Positions 58,204 through 64,000 of a stretch of 64,000 bases of DNA are shown here, piece by piece. The translations under genes were made by a program, and so were the position numbers. The notes under the pieces are model-generated. The model saw nothing but the letters and a program-made list of their open reading frames with translations. It searched no databases and was not told the origin of the DNA. Source of the DNA: Acidimicrobiales bacterium (GTDB lineage: Bacteria > Actinomycetota > Acidimicrobiia > Acidimicrobiales > Aldehydirespiratoraceae). The stretch is taken from contig JAJCXZ010000049.1 in assembly GCA_029263175.1 (NCBI GenBank), forward strand, positions 157,506-221,505, given 5' to 3'. How positions within the stretch are numbered: the stretch's first letter is position 1; every line of letters starts with the position of its first letter.

Positions 58204-59106
58204 ATGAGTGGTATAATCTCCCTTCGACGGCTCGAGTACTTCGTCGCGGTGGCCGACGAGCTTCACTTCGGCCGCGCCGCCCAGCGACTCCATGTCGCCC
58301 AGCCTGCGCTCAGTCAGCAGGTTCGTCAGCTCGAGGCCGATCTGGGGCTCACGCTCTTCGAACGAACTACCCGTCGTGTGTCGCTCACGCCTGATGGTGA
58401 CTCGTTCCTGGTGCACGCTCGTGCGTTGCTCGTGTCAGCCGACGGCGTCGCTCGTGCCGCCGACGAGATCCGCGGCGGCGCCCGGGGACGGCTCCGGCTC
58501 GCTTTCGTCGACTCCACGGCGTATGAATTCGTGCCCCGCTTCCTGCACCGCTTCCGGGAGAGCTGGCCCGATGCGGTGGTCGAGCTCCTCACGATGTCGT
58601 CGGACGATCAGGCGAAGGCCATCGCCGTCGGGGAGGTCGATCTCGGTATTGCTCGAACGGTCCCATCTCGTCCTGCCGTCGATTCAGCCCTCCTTGGCCT
58701 GGATCGGCTGGTGGTGGCGGTGCCCGTCGATCATCCGATTGCCGGCCAGCAATCGGTCCGTCTTCGTCGCCTACGAGATGACACGTTCGTTGGATTCGCA
58801 CGGGATCGGTCGCCGAGTCTCCACGCGGAGATCCGCGCCATGCTCGCCGGGCACGACATCCACTACGACCCCGCCATCGAAGCCACCGAGTACACGACCA
58901 TTGTCGGCCTGGTGGCGGCAGGGGAAGGCATCGCCCTCGTGCCCGCCAGCATTCGGCACCTTCGGCTTCCCAACGTCGCCTACGTCCCCGCCGTCGACCC
59001 CGGCGCCGCCCTCCGTCTGGTCCGGCTGTCACGCATCGGCGAACCCCAGGCCATCGTTGCGAACGCTGTCGCCGAGTTGGAGCGAACGGCGGCGCAGTTG
59101 GCCTAG
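58204..59106 (+). CDS. LysR-family transcriptional regulator
   Basis: 300 residues: LysR HTH (LRRLEYFVAVADELHFGRAAQRLHVAQPALSQQVRQLEADLGLTLFERTTRRVSLT) and a two-lobed effector domain. Divergent from soxB, the usual place for the activator of that operon; the co-inducer could be sarcosine or another N-methyl amino acid. A consensus TATAAT at 58212-58217 lies inside the coding sequence just after the ATG; no later start codon is available before the HTH, so the ATG is kept. It overlaps the convergent phosphotransferase gene by 4 bp. Confidence 0.87.
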   Translation: MSGIISLRRLEYFVAVADELHFGRAAQRLHVAQPALSQQVRQLEADLGLTLFERTTRRVSLTPDGDSFLVHARALLVSADGVARAADEIRGGARGRLRLAFVDSTAYEFVPRFLHRFRESWPDAVVELLTMSSDDQAKAIAVGEVDLGIARTVPSRPAVDSALLGLDRLVVAVPVDHPIAGQQSVRLRRLRDDTFVGFARDRSPSLHAEIRAMLAGHDIHYDPAIEATEYTTIVGLVAAGEGIALVPASIRHLRLPNVAYVPAVDPGAALRLVRLSRIGEPQAIVANAVAELERTAAQLA

Positions 59107-59942
59107 AGCCGGGCCAGAGCGCCTCGGAGAACGCTCTCCATCGCCTCGACCACCTTGAGGCCCGGCCGCCCCAGCGCTTCCCACGCCGTTGTGTCGATCG
59201 GCCCGGGCAGGGTGCCCATGACGGCGCACACATCCCACCAGGGGTCGTAGTTCTCGACCCCACGGCTTCGCAGGAAGACGTCGGCGCTCTCGGGCCCGTC
59301 CAAGAGAGTCAAGTTCCACCGGCAGTGTCCGAGATCTGCATGAGGATGGCCGACACAGGCGTTCACCCAATCGACGACGCCGACGATCTGATTCCCGTCC
59401 CACAGAATGTTGAGCGGATGCAGGTCGCGATGCACAAGCACGGGAGCGTCGACCAGCGGCTGCGGATGAGCGAGGAACGCGCCGATCGCCTCGTCCCACA
59501 ACGCCCGCTCACCCCACTCCGGCGCATGCAGATCAGCGGGAACCCATGATCTCCACCCGTTCAGTCCGTGGTCGAGCGGAAGCTCAACGGCTGCTATGGC
59601 GGCCGCCATCTCACCGAGCGCGGACGCCCCTCGTCCCATCTCGCCGGCGTCAACACGAACAGTGCCAGGCAGATCTGTCATCACGAGCAGTCCGGCGACA
59701 GCGTCGGAGGCGATGTGCCGCGGTGCGGGAATGCCCGAGCCGGCGAGCAAGTCCAGGGCCGCCGCCTCCTGGGTGATCAGCACGGGCTCGCGCTGCAACC
59801 ACTCACGATTGGTGATGTGGCGGACCACACAGGTCGAGCCATCCCGCAGCCAGCAACGATCCACCTCAGATGACGTGCCGCCGAGCAATCGCTCCAGCCG
59901 CTCGACTGGCTGGCCCACCACTGATTCGACCCAGGCTCTCAT
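59103..59942 (-). CDS. aminoglycoside phosphotransferase-family kinase
   Basis: 279 residues with the APH/choline kinase fold: catalytic loop VLVHRDLHPLNILWD and the metal-binding segment IVGVVDWVNACVGHPHADLGHC. Members phosphorylate antibiotics or small metabolites; the substrate here is unknown. The promoter is leaderless and overlaps that of the divergent DDN-type gene (TACGAT 7 nt before each start codon). Confidence 0.82.
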   Translation of the reverse strand: MRAWVESVVGQPVERLERLLGGTSSEVDRCWLRDGSTCVVRHITNREWLQREPVLITQEAAALDLLAGSGIPAPRHIASDAVAGLLVMTDLPGTVRVDAGEMGRGASALGEMAAAIAAVELPLDHGLNGWRSWVPADLHAPEWGERALWDEAIGAFLAHPQPLVDAPVLVHRDLHPLNILWDGNQIVGVVDWVNACVGHPHADLGHCRWNLTLLDGPESADVFLRSRGVENYDPWWDVCAVMGTLPGPIDTTAWEALGRPGLKVVEAMESVLRGALARL

Positions 59943-59947
59943 CGGCT

Positions 59948-59968
59948 CGATCGTACGATCTACGATCG
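59948..59968. promoter_or_regulatory. face-to-face divergent leaderless promoters in an inverted repeat
   Basis: CGATCGTA, 5 bp, TACGATCG. Each arm contains a TACGAT -10 box: 59950-59955 (minus strand) is 7 nt before the ATG at 59942, and 59961-59966 (plus strand) is 7 nt before the ATG at 59974. The two promoters overlap and should compete. Confidence 0.7.
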
Positions 59969-59973
59969 GTCAC

Positions 59974-60378
59974 ATGAGAACGCTGAACAACGACCGGATC
60001 AAAGAAGCGCTCGCCACCGACCTCACGATCGACATCGTGACCAAGGGCGCCCGCACCGGAAAGATGCGAACCACGGAGATCTGGTACACCCGGGTGGAGG
60101 GCGAGATCTACATCACCGGTACGCCGTCAGAGGACGCGGGCCAAGGCCCTCTCTACCCTCGGGACTGGCTCGCCAACCTGAAGGCCAACCCCGAATTCAC
60201 CTTCCGCCTCAAGGAATCCGTCGAGGCCGACCTCGCCGCGCGCGCCGAGATCATCACCGACGAGGCCGAGCGCCGGCGAGTGTTCTCCGCCCCCGAATCG
60301 ATTTGGTACGTCGAGCAGGCGGGCTCGATTGACTACCTGGTTGCCGAGGCGCCGATGGTGAAGGTCATCTTCGCTTAG
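59974..60378 (+). CDS. DDN-family (deazaflavin-dependent) nitroreductase-like protein
   Basis: 134 residues of the split-barrel DUF385/DDN family: LTIDIVTKGARTGKMRTTEIWYTRVEGEIYITGTPS, YPRDWLANLKANPEFTFRLKESVEADLAARAEII. Actinobacterial members use F420H2 to reduce quinones or nitro compounds, or only bind lipophilic molecules. The frame extends upstream, but that part overlaps the phosphotransferase gene. The last 14 bp overlap the end of the convergent DUF222 gene. Confidence 0.83.
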   Translation: MRTLNNDRIKEALATDLTIDIVTKGARTGKMRTTEIWYTRVEGEIYITGTPSEDAGQGPLYPRDWLANLKANPEFTFRLKESVEADLAARAEIITDEAERRRVFSAPESIWYVEQAGSIDYLVAEAPMVKVIFA

Positions 60379-61735
60379 GCGTCCCCGCGGGGACGTTTCC
60401 TGCCCGTCGTCTGGCTCGCTCGCAGTGGGTGGTGATGACATCGACGATGTAGCGATGGTCGGGTCTGTCGTTGGCCCAGTTGGGTTGGATTGTGTCCGGT
60501 CCGATGGCGGGTCTGCGGTGTGCTTCGAAGCTTCCTCCGAGCGGTTCGATCAACAGCTTCTCCCCATCGGGGCCGCTCCAGCAGACATGGTGGTTCTCGA
60601 TGGCCACGTCGAACCCGGCCTCGTGGATGAGGTGGTGGTGAAAACCACAGACGCTGACGAGGTTGTTGAGGTCGGTCCGTCCGTCATCGGCCCAGTGGAT
60701 GATGTGGTGGGCGTGCAGCCAGCTGGTGGCGCCGCAACCGGGGAATCGACACATGCCGTGATCGCGGCGCAGCATCGCCCGCCGCAGACGACGAGGGACG
60801 ACTCGGTTGGTTCGGCCGATGTCGCGGCCGTGGCGTTCACCGATCGCATTGCCGGCTTGTTCGACGAGCGTGTCGACGCGGACGTCGCATGCCCATCGAC
60901 GTGCCACTTCGCGAGCGACTCTCTTGGTGTCGAGGGTGCACTCACCATCGCTGGTTGGATCGTCGATGAGTGCATCTGGTTCGACCACCATCGACAAGCG
61001 GCCCACGTCACCGCGTTCCACGACGTCGGGGCCCATCTCGGCCAACACACGCTCACAAATCTGAACGAGTGCGTCAGCCCGGATCGCCGCCATTCCGCCA
61101 TGCTCAGCCGTGACGTCACGGCGGCTCCGCCCGGACCCGTCGACCACCTCGTCGATCATCGCCGAGGCGGTCGCTTCGATCGCCGCGTACACAATCTCGG
61201 CGCTGTCCACCGGCAACGCCACGTCGATCTCGCTCTGGCCTGGCTTGCCAGATGACCGCTGGACGTGTCGCGAGTACCAGGCGCGACGCGCCTCATCGTC
61301 CTCGCTGTCAGCGGTGTCGAGCGCTGACCGGACGCCGGCAACGATTCGATCAACCCCCGCACCCGTCTCGTGCGCAGCCATCACCAACAAGTCTTCCTCC
61401 GTCTCGGCCGTCGCGACGCGAGATATCGCCCGCACCTTTGAGTACGACAGCTCGCCTCGGCCAAACGCCGCCGTCGTCTGCGGCAATTCCTCCAGCGCCC
61501 GCGCTACCCGCACCTTCTCTCGTGCCGCATGGAGGCCGTCGCCGCATTTCCACGACAACCAATGTGCACACGACTTACACCCCCACGATGCCCAACCCTC
61601 ACGCCGGTCATAGGCCCCCAACCAGACCAGAAGCGATGCCTGACCCGCCGCCAACTGACCCGACAACGTCAAGATCTCGGCCTCCACCCGCTCCAAAGGA
61701 ATGTCATCAATCGAGGTTCCAGCAGTCATCGTCAT
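60365..61735 (-). CDS. DUF222 / HNH endonuclease family protein (13E12-like)
   Basis: 456 residues: DUF222 helical region (LEELPQTTAAFGRGELSYSKVRAISRVAT) followed by an HNH domain with zinc cysteines and active His: MCRFPGCGATSWLHAHHIIHWADDGRTDLNNLVSVCGFHHHLIHEAG. Similar to REP13E12-type repeat proteins of mycobacteria, often multicopy; function uncertain. The leaderless start is supported by TAGTTT 6 nt before the ATG. The C-terminus NVPAGTPK is encoded by a palindrome at 60380-60395 that recurs in a decayed copy at 61775-61804. Confidence 0.88.
   Translation of the reverse strand: MTMTAGTSIDDIPLERVEAEILTLSGQLAAGQASLLVWLGAYDRREGWASWGCKSCAHWLSWKCGDGLHAAREKVRVARALEELPQTTAAFGRGELSYSKVRAISRVATAETEEDLLVMAAHETGAGVDRIVAGVRSALDTADSEDDEARRAWYSRHVQRSSGKPGQSEIDVALPVDSAEIVYAAIEATASAMIDEVVDGSGRSRRDVTAEHGGMAAIRADALVQICERVLAEMGPDVVERGDVGRLSMVVEPDALIDDPTSDGECTLDTKRVAREVARRWACDVRVDTLVEQAGNAIGERHGRDIGRTNRVVPRRLRRAMLRRDHGMCRFPGCGATSWLHAHHIIHWADDGRTDLNNLVSVCGFHHHLIHEAGFDVAIENHHVCWSGPDGEKLLIEPLGGSFEAHRRPAIGPDTIQPNWANDRPDHRYIVDVITTHCERARRRAGNVPAGTPKRR
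60380..60395. repeat. 16-bp GC palindrome at the 3' end of the DUF222 gene
   Basis: CGTCCCCGCGGGGACG is a perfect palindrome that encodes VPAGT at the C-terminus of the HNH protein. The same core occurs in the longer palindrome at 61775-61804. Confidence 0.8.
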
Positions 61736-61741
61736 AGACCG

Positions 61742-61747
61742 AAACTA
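61742..61747 (-). promoter_or_regulatory. -10 box of the DUF222 gene
   Basis: Minus-strand TAGTTT ends 6 nt before the ATG at 61735, the leaderless spacing. Confidence 0.5.
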
Positions 61748-61774
61748 GCGAGGGGGTATGACAGTCTCAGACGG

Positions 61775-61804
61775 CCAAATGCGTCCCCGCGGGGACGCAT
61801 TTGG
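61775..61804. repeat. 30-bp perfect palindrome at the end of a DUF222 remnant
   Basis: CCAAATGCGTCCCCG is followed by its exact reverse complement. It contains the 16-bp palindrome of 60380-60395 and could serve as a terminator or as the recognised end of a repeat element. On the minus strand it reads KCVPAGTHL, comparable to NVPAGTPK of the intact gene. Confidence 0.8.
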
Positions 61805-61940
61805 AGGCCGACGTCTGGCTCGTTGGCCGCGGATGGCGGTGACGTCGACGATGAGGCGGTGGCGAAAGCTGCAGACGCTGACGAGGGTTCCGATGGCGGT
61901 CGGAGGCCGCTCGATATTGCCGGATGTTTCGCTGGTTGGG
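61775..61940 (-). pseudogene. remnant of a second DUF222/HNH gene (3' part)
   Basis: The plus-strand text after the palindrome parallels the intact gene's end: a CGTCTGGCTCG block and GTCGACGATG, then directly the HNH zone. On the minus strand 61846-61900 reads TLVSVCSFRHRLIVD against LVSVCGFHHHLIHE of the intact protein. The catalytic His cluster is mutated, the middle is deleted and frames are broken. It is a decayed paralogue immediately upstream of the intact gene. Confidence 0.7.
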
Positions 61941-62105
61941 GCTGTGCGGCTCCGTGATTATCGAGCACTGCAATGGGGCCGCAGTGCGGCGCTGGCTCAC
62001 CGCCGGGGACGGGACTATTGAGAGCGCGTTCTGTGCGGATCTGGTCGATCGACCAGGGAACTCACTGCTGTAACTGCCGAATCCCGAGCGGGCCGCGTCA
62101 CGAGC
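61941..62105. other. short region with no recognised gene
   Basis: No protein family was recognised in any frame. A 16-bp perfect palindrome CTGGTCGATCGACCAG lies at 62041-62056. A low-complexity minus-strand frame crosses the region but looks non-coding (Arg/Pro/Ser-rich, no motifs). Confidence 0.4.
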
Positions 62106-62255
62106 GACCAAGGATGTTCTGTTCGTCAGCAGACACGCAGCGACGAGTACGTGCCGGTCAACGACGGGGATGGTGAGGTGGCCGGGAGCAGGTACAGCCT
62201 GTGCATGCCACCTCCGAAGGACCAGGAATCTGTCGAGAAGTACGGTCCTCAATGA
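62106..62255 (+). pseudogene. unrecognised coding-like fragment
   Basis: This frame ends at a TGA at 62253 and has actinobacterial-looking composition in its second half (SDEYVPVNDGDGEV, then YSLCMPPPKDQESVEKYG). No start, promoter or family was recognised. It may be the tail of a lost gene in the decayed zone. Confidence 0.3.
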
Positions 62256-62257
62256 AA

Positions 62258-62495
62258 GCAGCACGAGCCATGCGCTGGCGCCTCGGCTATCACCTGGCCG
62301 GCACCACGGCCGGCATCGTGCCGGGCGGCTTCGGCCACTTCGGCTGCTCGGGAGCGTGGGCCGACCCCGACCCCTACCCGGAGTCCGAGCTCGCGGCGCG
62401 ATGGTGCTCAACCGGGTCACGGCCACACCGTTTGGCGACAGCCGGTTCCTGCGCGTCGGCGGCGCCGCCGTGAGTGCCGCCAAAGGGCTATGCGC
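62258..62495 (+). pseudogene. serine hydrolase (beta-lactamase family) C-terminal remnant, frameshifted
   Basis: One frame reads RLGYHLAGTTAGIVPGGFGHFG then CSGAWADPD, the typical C-terminal region of class C beta-lactamase-like serine hydrolases; near 62400 the homology moves to another frame, MVLNRVTATPFGDSRFLRVGGAAVSAA. The N-terminal domain with the SxxK serine is missing, so the gene is dead. It ends against the last bases of the convergent NB-ARC gene. Confidence 0.65.
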
Positions 62496-64000
62496 TGCGG
62501 GCGGCGCTGACGTGGGCGTCGAGAAGCTCGAACGCCAGCGAGGTGGCCTCGGCGGTGGAGAGCGCCGCGCCACGCTCTGAGACCGCTTCGAAAGCGGGGC
62601 CGAGGGTTGTCGCGGCCCGCTCGAGGAGTCGATCGGAGAACTCCTGGTCGGTGGCGAAGAGCGTCAGCCCGGTCTCGTCGAGAATGCGTTCGCCGGCTCG
62701 ATGCAGCGCGACGGCGTCCGCCCATTCGTCGTGCTGGGCCAGCAGGCGCGCTGCTCCGATGAGTCCGAAACCGACGGTGGAGGTCATGCCGAGCTCGAGG
62801 CAGAGGCGCAGGCCCTCGCGTGTATGGGCCGCGGAGGTGACGAAATCGCCGCGCCGGATCTCGATTTCGGCCAGATTCCCGAGTGTCGTAGCCTCAAACG
62901 TCGGGTGGCGTAGAGCCTGTGCGGTAGCCAGCACCCGTTCGAAGGCGCTGGCTGCGGTTGCGAGGTCACCGATCTCGACGGCGGCAACGGCGGTGGAATT
63001 GAGCAGGCTCATGGATTCGAGCTCGGAGGCGTGTTCGATCGCGGCCTGCGCGATTCGGACGCCAGCGGCGGAGTTGCCGGCCTTGATCATGGCGAGCGCT
63101 TCCACATTGGCGAGCCATCCCTCACCGATTTGTCGCGTGTCTGCTGTGGTGGCGAACGTGCGGCCGCGAGCGATGGCGGCGAGTGCTCCGTCGGGGTTCC
63201 CCATGTCGGTATGGAGCTGGCCGACGATGGCCCACATTCCGACCGCAGCTTCGCCGGGCACGTCGAGTTCGTCGACGAGGTGTTCCAGCTCGGCGATGCC
63301 GCGTGCCGGTTCGGTTCGCCGGAAGTGCACGCCGAGGATCCAAGTGAGCCACTGGCCGAGACCGGGATTGTGGGTCGCCAGGCGCGCGGCCAGGCTCCGG
63401 ATGTTCGCCACTTCGTCGTAGAGCATCGATGAGTTCTCACCATCGTGTGGCTCGGTCGGATCGAAGCGGGCTCGATACCACTGGCCCATGCGGTCTTCGA
63501 CGATCGAGCGTTCGTTGAGCTCGTCGAGCACGTGCTGGGCGTAGGCCCGGGTGGTTTCGAGAAGGCGGTAGCGGGTGCCGCCGGTGACGGCGACCGGCAT
63601 GACGAGTGACTTCTCGACCAACGACCAGACGATGTCGGCCACGTCGATGCGGTCGAGGCCGGTGTCCTCGGCGAGGGCGGTGGCCGCCTCGAGCCCGAAG
63701 TCGCTGCCGAACACGCCGACGCGCCTGAACACCACCTGCTCGTCGTCGTCGAGGAGCTGATAGCTCCAGTCGGCCAGGCCGGTCGCAGTGCGTTGCCGGA
63801 GGTCGAGGTCGCGTTGGCGGCTGCGGAGGACACGCAGAACATCGGTGAGCGAGTCGAGGATCTCGGCCGGGCTCATGGCGCTGACGCGCGCCGCCGCGAG
63901 CTCGATGGCAAGGGGAAGACCGTCGAGGCGATCACATAGCTCGGCGATGGTGTCGAGATGGGCGTCGGCATCGAAGCCGGGGGCGACCACGACCGCTCGG
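62488..64000 (-). CDS. NB-ARC/TPR ATPase-type regulatory protein, C-terminal part (5' end outside window)
   Basis: About 504 residues are visible and the frame stays open to the window edge. The start of the visible part, CDRLDGLPLAIELAAARVSAMSPAEILDSL, is the GLPLA motif region of STAND/NB-ARC ATPases as in LuxR- or AfsR-like regulators. A winged-helix part (WSYQLLDDDEQVVFRRVGVFGSDFGLEAA ... LLETTRAYAQHVLDE) and TPR-like helices (IARGRTFATT, RGDFVTSAAHTREGLRLCLELG) follow. The output domain, if any, is N-terminal and not visible. Probably a signal-transduction or transcription factor. Confidence 0.78.
   Translation of the reverse strand, partial: RAVVVAPGFDADAHLDTIAELCDRLDGLPLAIELAAARVSAMSPAEILDSLTDVLRVLRSRQRDLDLRQRTATGLADWSYQLLDDDEQVVFRRVGVFGSDFGLEAATALAEDTGLDRIDVADIVWSLVEKSLVMPVAVTGGTRYRLLETTRAYAQHVLDELNERSIVEDRMGQWYRARFDPTEPHDGENSSMLYDEVANIRSLAARLATHNPGLGQWLTWILGVHFRRTEPARGIAELEHLVDELDVPGEAAVGMWAIVGQLHTDMGNPDGALAAIARGRTFATTADTRQIGEGWLANVEALAMIKAGNSAAGVRIAQAAIEHASELESMSLLNSTAVAAVEIGDLATAASAFERVLATAQALRHPTFEATTLGNLAEIEIRRGDFVTSAAHTREGLRLCLELGMTSTVGFGLIGAARLLAQHDEWADAVALHRAGERILDETGLTLFATDQEFSDRLLERAATTLGPAFEAVSERGAALSTAEATSLAFELLDAHVSAARSA

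Noticed and set aside
58212..58217. Consensus TATAAT as promoter of the LysR gene
   Set aside because: It lies 8 nt inside the coding sequence, and no later start codon precedes the HTH; probably chance, or a box used in another context.
61767..62573. Minus-strand open frame of 268 codons across the decayed zone
   Set aside because: Arg/Pro/Ser-rich low-complexity translation without motifs; it crosses remnants of two other genes.
1..64000. tRNA, rRNA, CRISPR arrays, intact insertion sequences or prophage
   Set aside because: None was recognised by eye on either strand; tRNAs would need a covariance-model scan to exclude fully.

Overview
The window is dense, high-GC DNA with about 61 protein-coding genes, many joined by 4-bp ATGA/GTGA overlaps and few gaps longer than 100 bp. 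No rRNA, tRNA, CRISPR array or intact mobile element was seen. The families present (DDN-type and luciferase-like F420-type oxidoreductases, DUF6027, DUF222/HNH genes, a DUF3291 protein, SRPBCC and ArsR pairs) and the frequent leaderless promoters (a TANNNT box 6-8 nt before an ATG or GTG) point to an actinobacterium. A free-living, possibly marine Acidimicrobiia-type organism is my inference; there is no rRNA to prove it.

Layout. 1-3.1 kb: end of a SulP permease, a short beta-carbonic anhydrase, a rhodanese membrane protein, and a CstB-like persulfide dioxygenase-rhodanese behind a CstR/CsoR-type operator. 3.1-7.3 kb: ArsR/SRPBCC/DUF899 operon, a second SulP permease and malonyl-CoA decarboxylase. 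7.4-12.3 kb: gamma-glutamylmethylamide synthetase-like enzyme and its XRE-cupin regulator, divergent from a three-gene N-methylglutamate synthase operon. 12.3-18.5 kb: MFS transporter, thiolase, acyl-CoA ligase and TetR, divergent from a carotenoid oxygenase. 18.5-22.2 kb: ileS and an ACT-domain protein.

22.2-31.3 kb is the least conventional block. An operon of EamA transporter, P450 and GS-like ligase diverges from a class I amidotransferase-like gamma-glutamyl hydrolase, an LLM oxidoreductase and a DUF3291 protein. These are followed by MmgE/PrpD, IclR and a non-pyrrolysine MttB-like methyltransferase. I read the first part as a possible gamma-glutamyl-amine oxidation pathway. 31.3-36.6 kb: acyl-CoA dehydrogenase plus biotin-dependent carboxylase under a TetR with a clear palindromic operator. 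36.7-42.4 kb: universal stress protein, second CstB-like protein, a flavoprotein-ferredoxin-reductase fusion, a methyltransferase and a split YeeE/YedE sulfur transporter. 42.4-50.9 kb: DUF6027, SDR, TetR, an iodotyrosine-deiodinase-like nitroreductase, a DddP-like (DMSP lyase-type) M24 enzyme, EamA, a sarcosine-oxidase-like flavoprotein, Ada-AlkA and Ogt repair enzymes, and a class II aldolase.

50.9-59.1 kb: soxBDAG (sarcosine oxidase or N-methylglutamate dehydrogenase) followed by malate synthase G, with a divergent LysR. 59.1-64 kb: phosphotransferase and DDN-family protein on face-to-face promoters, a DUF222/HNH gene, a decayed zone with remnants of a second DUF222 gene and a serine hydrolase, and the end of an NB-ARC/TPR protein.

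Overall the window suggests a cell equipped to use methylated amines (NMG pathway, MttB homologue, sarcosine oxidase, malate synthase for glyoxylate), to handle sulfane sulfur (two CstB-like proteins, rhodanese, YeeE/YedE), and possibly to cleave DMSP. Functions are read from motifs and gene context only; no database search was possible.
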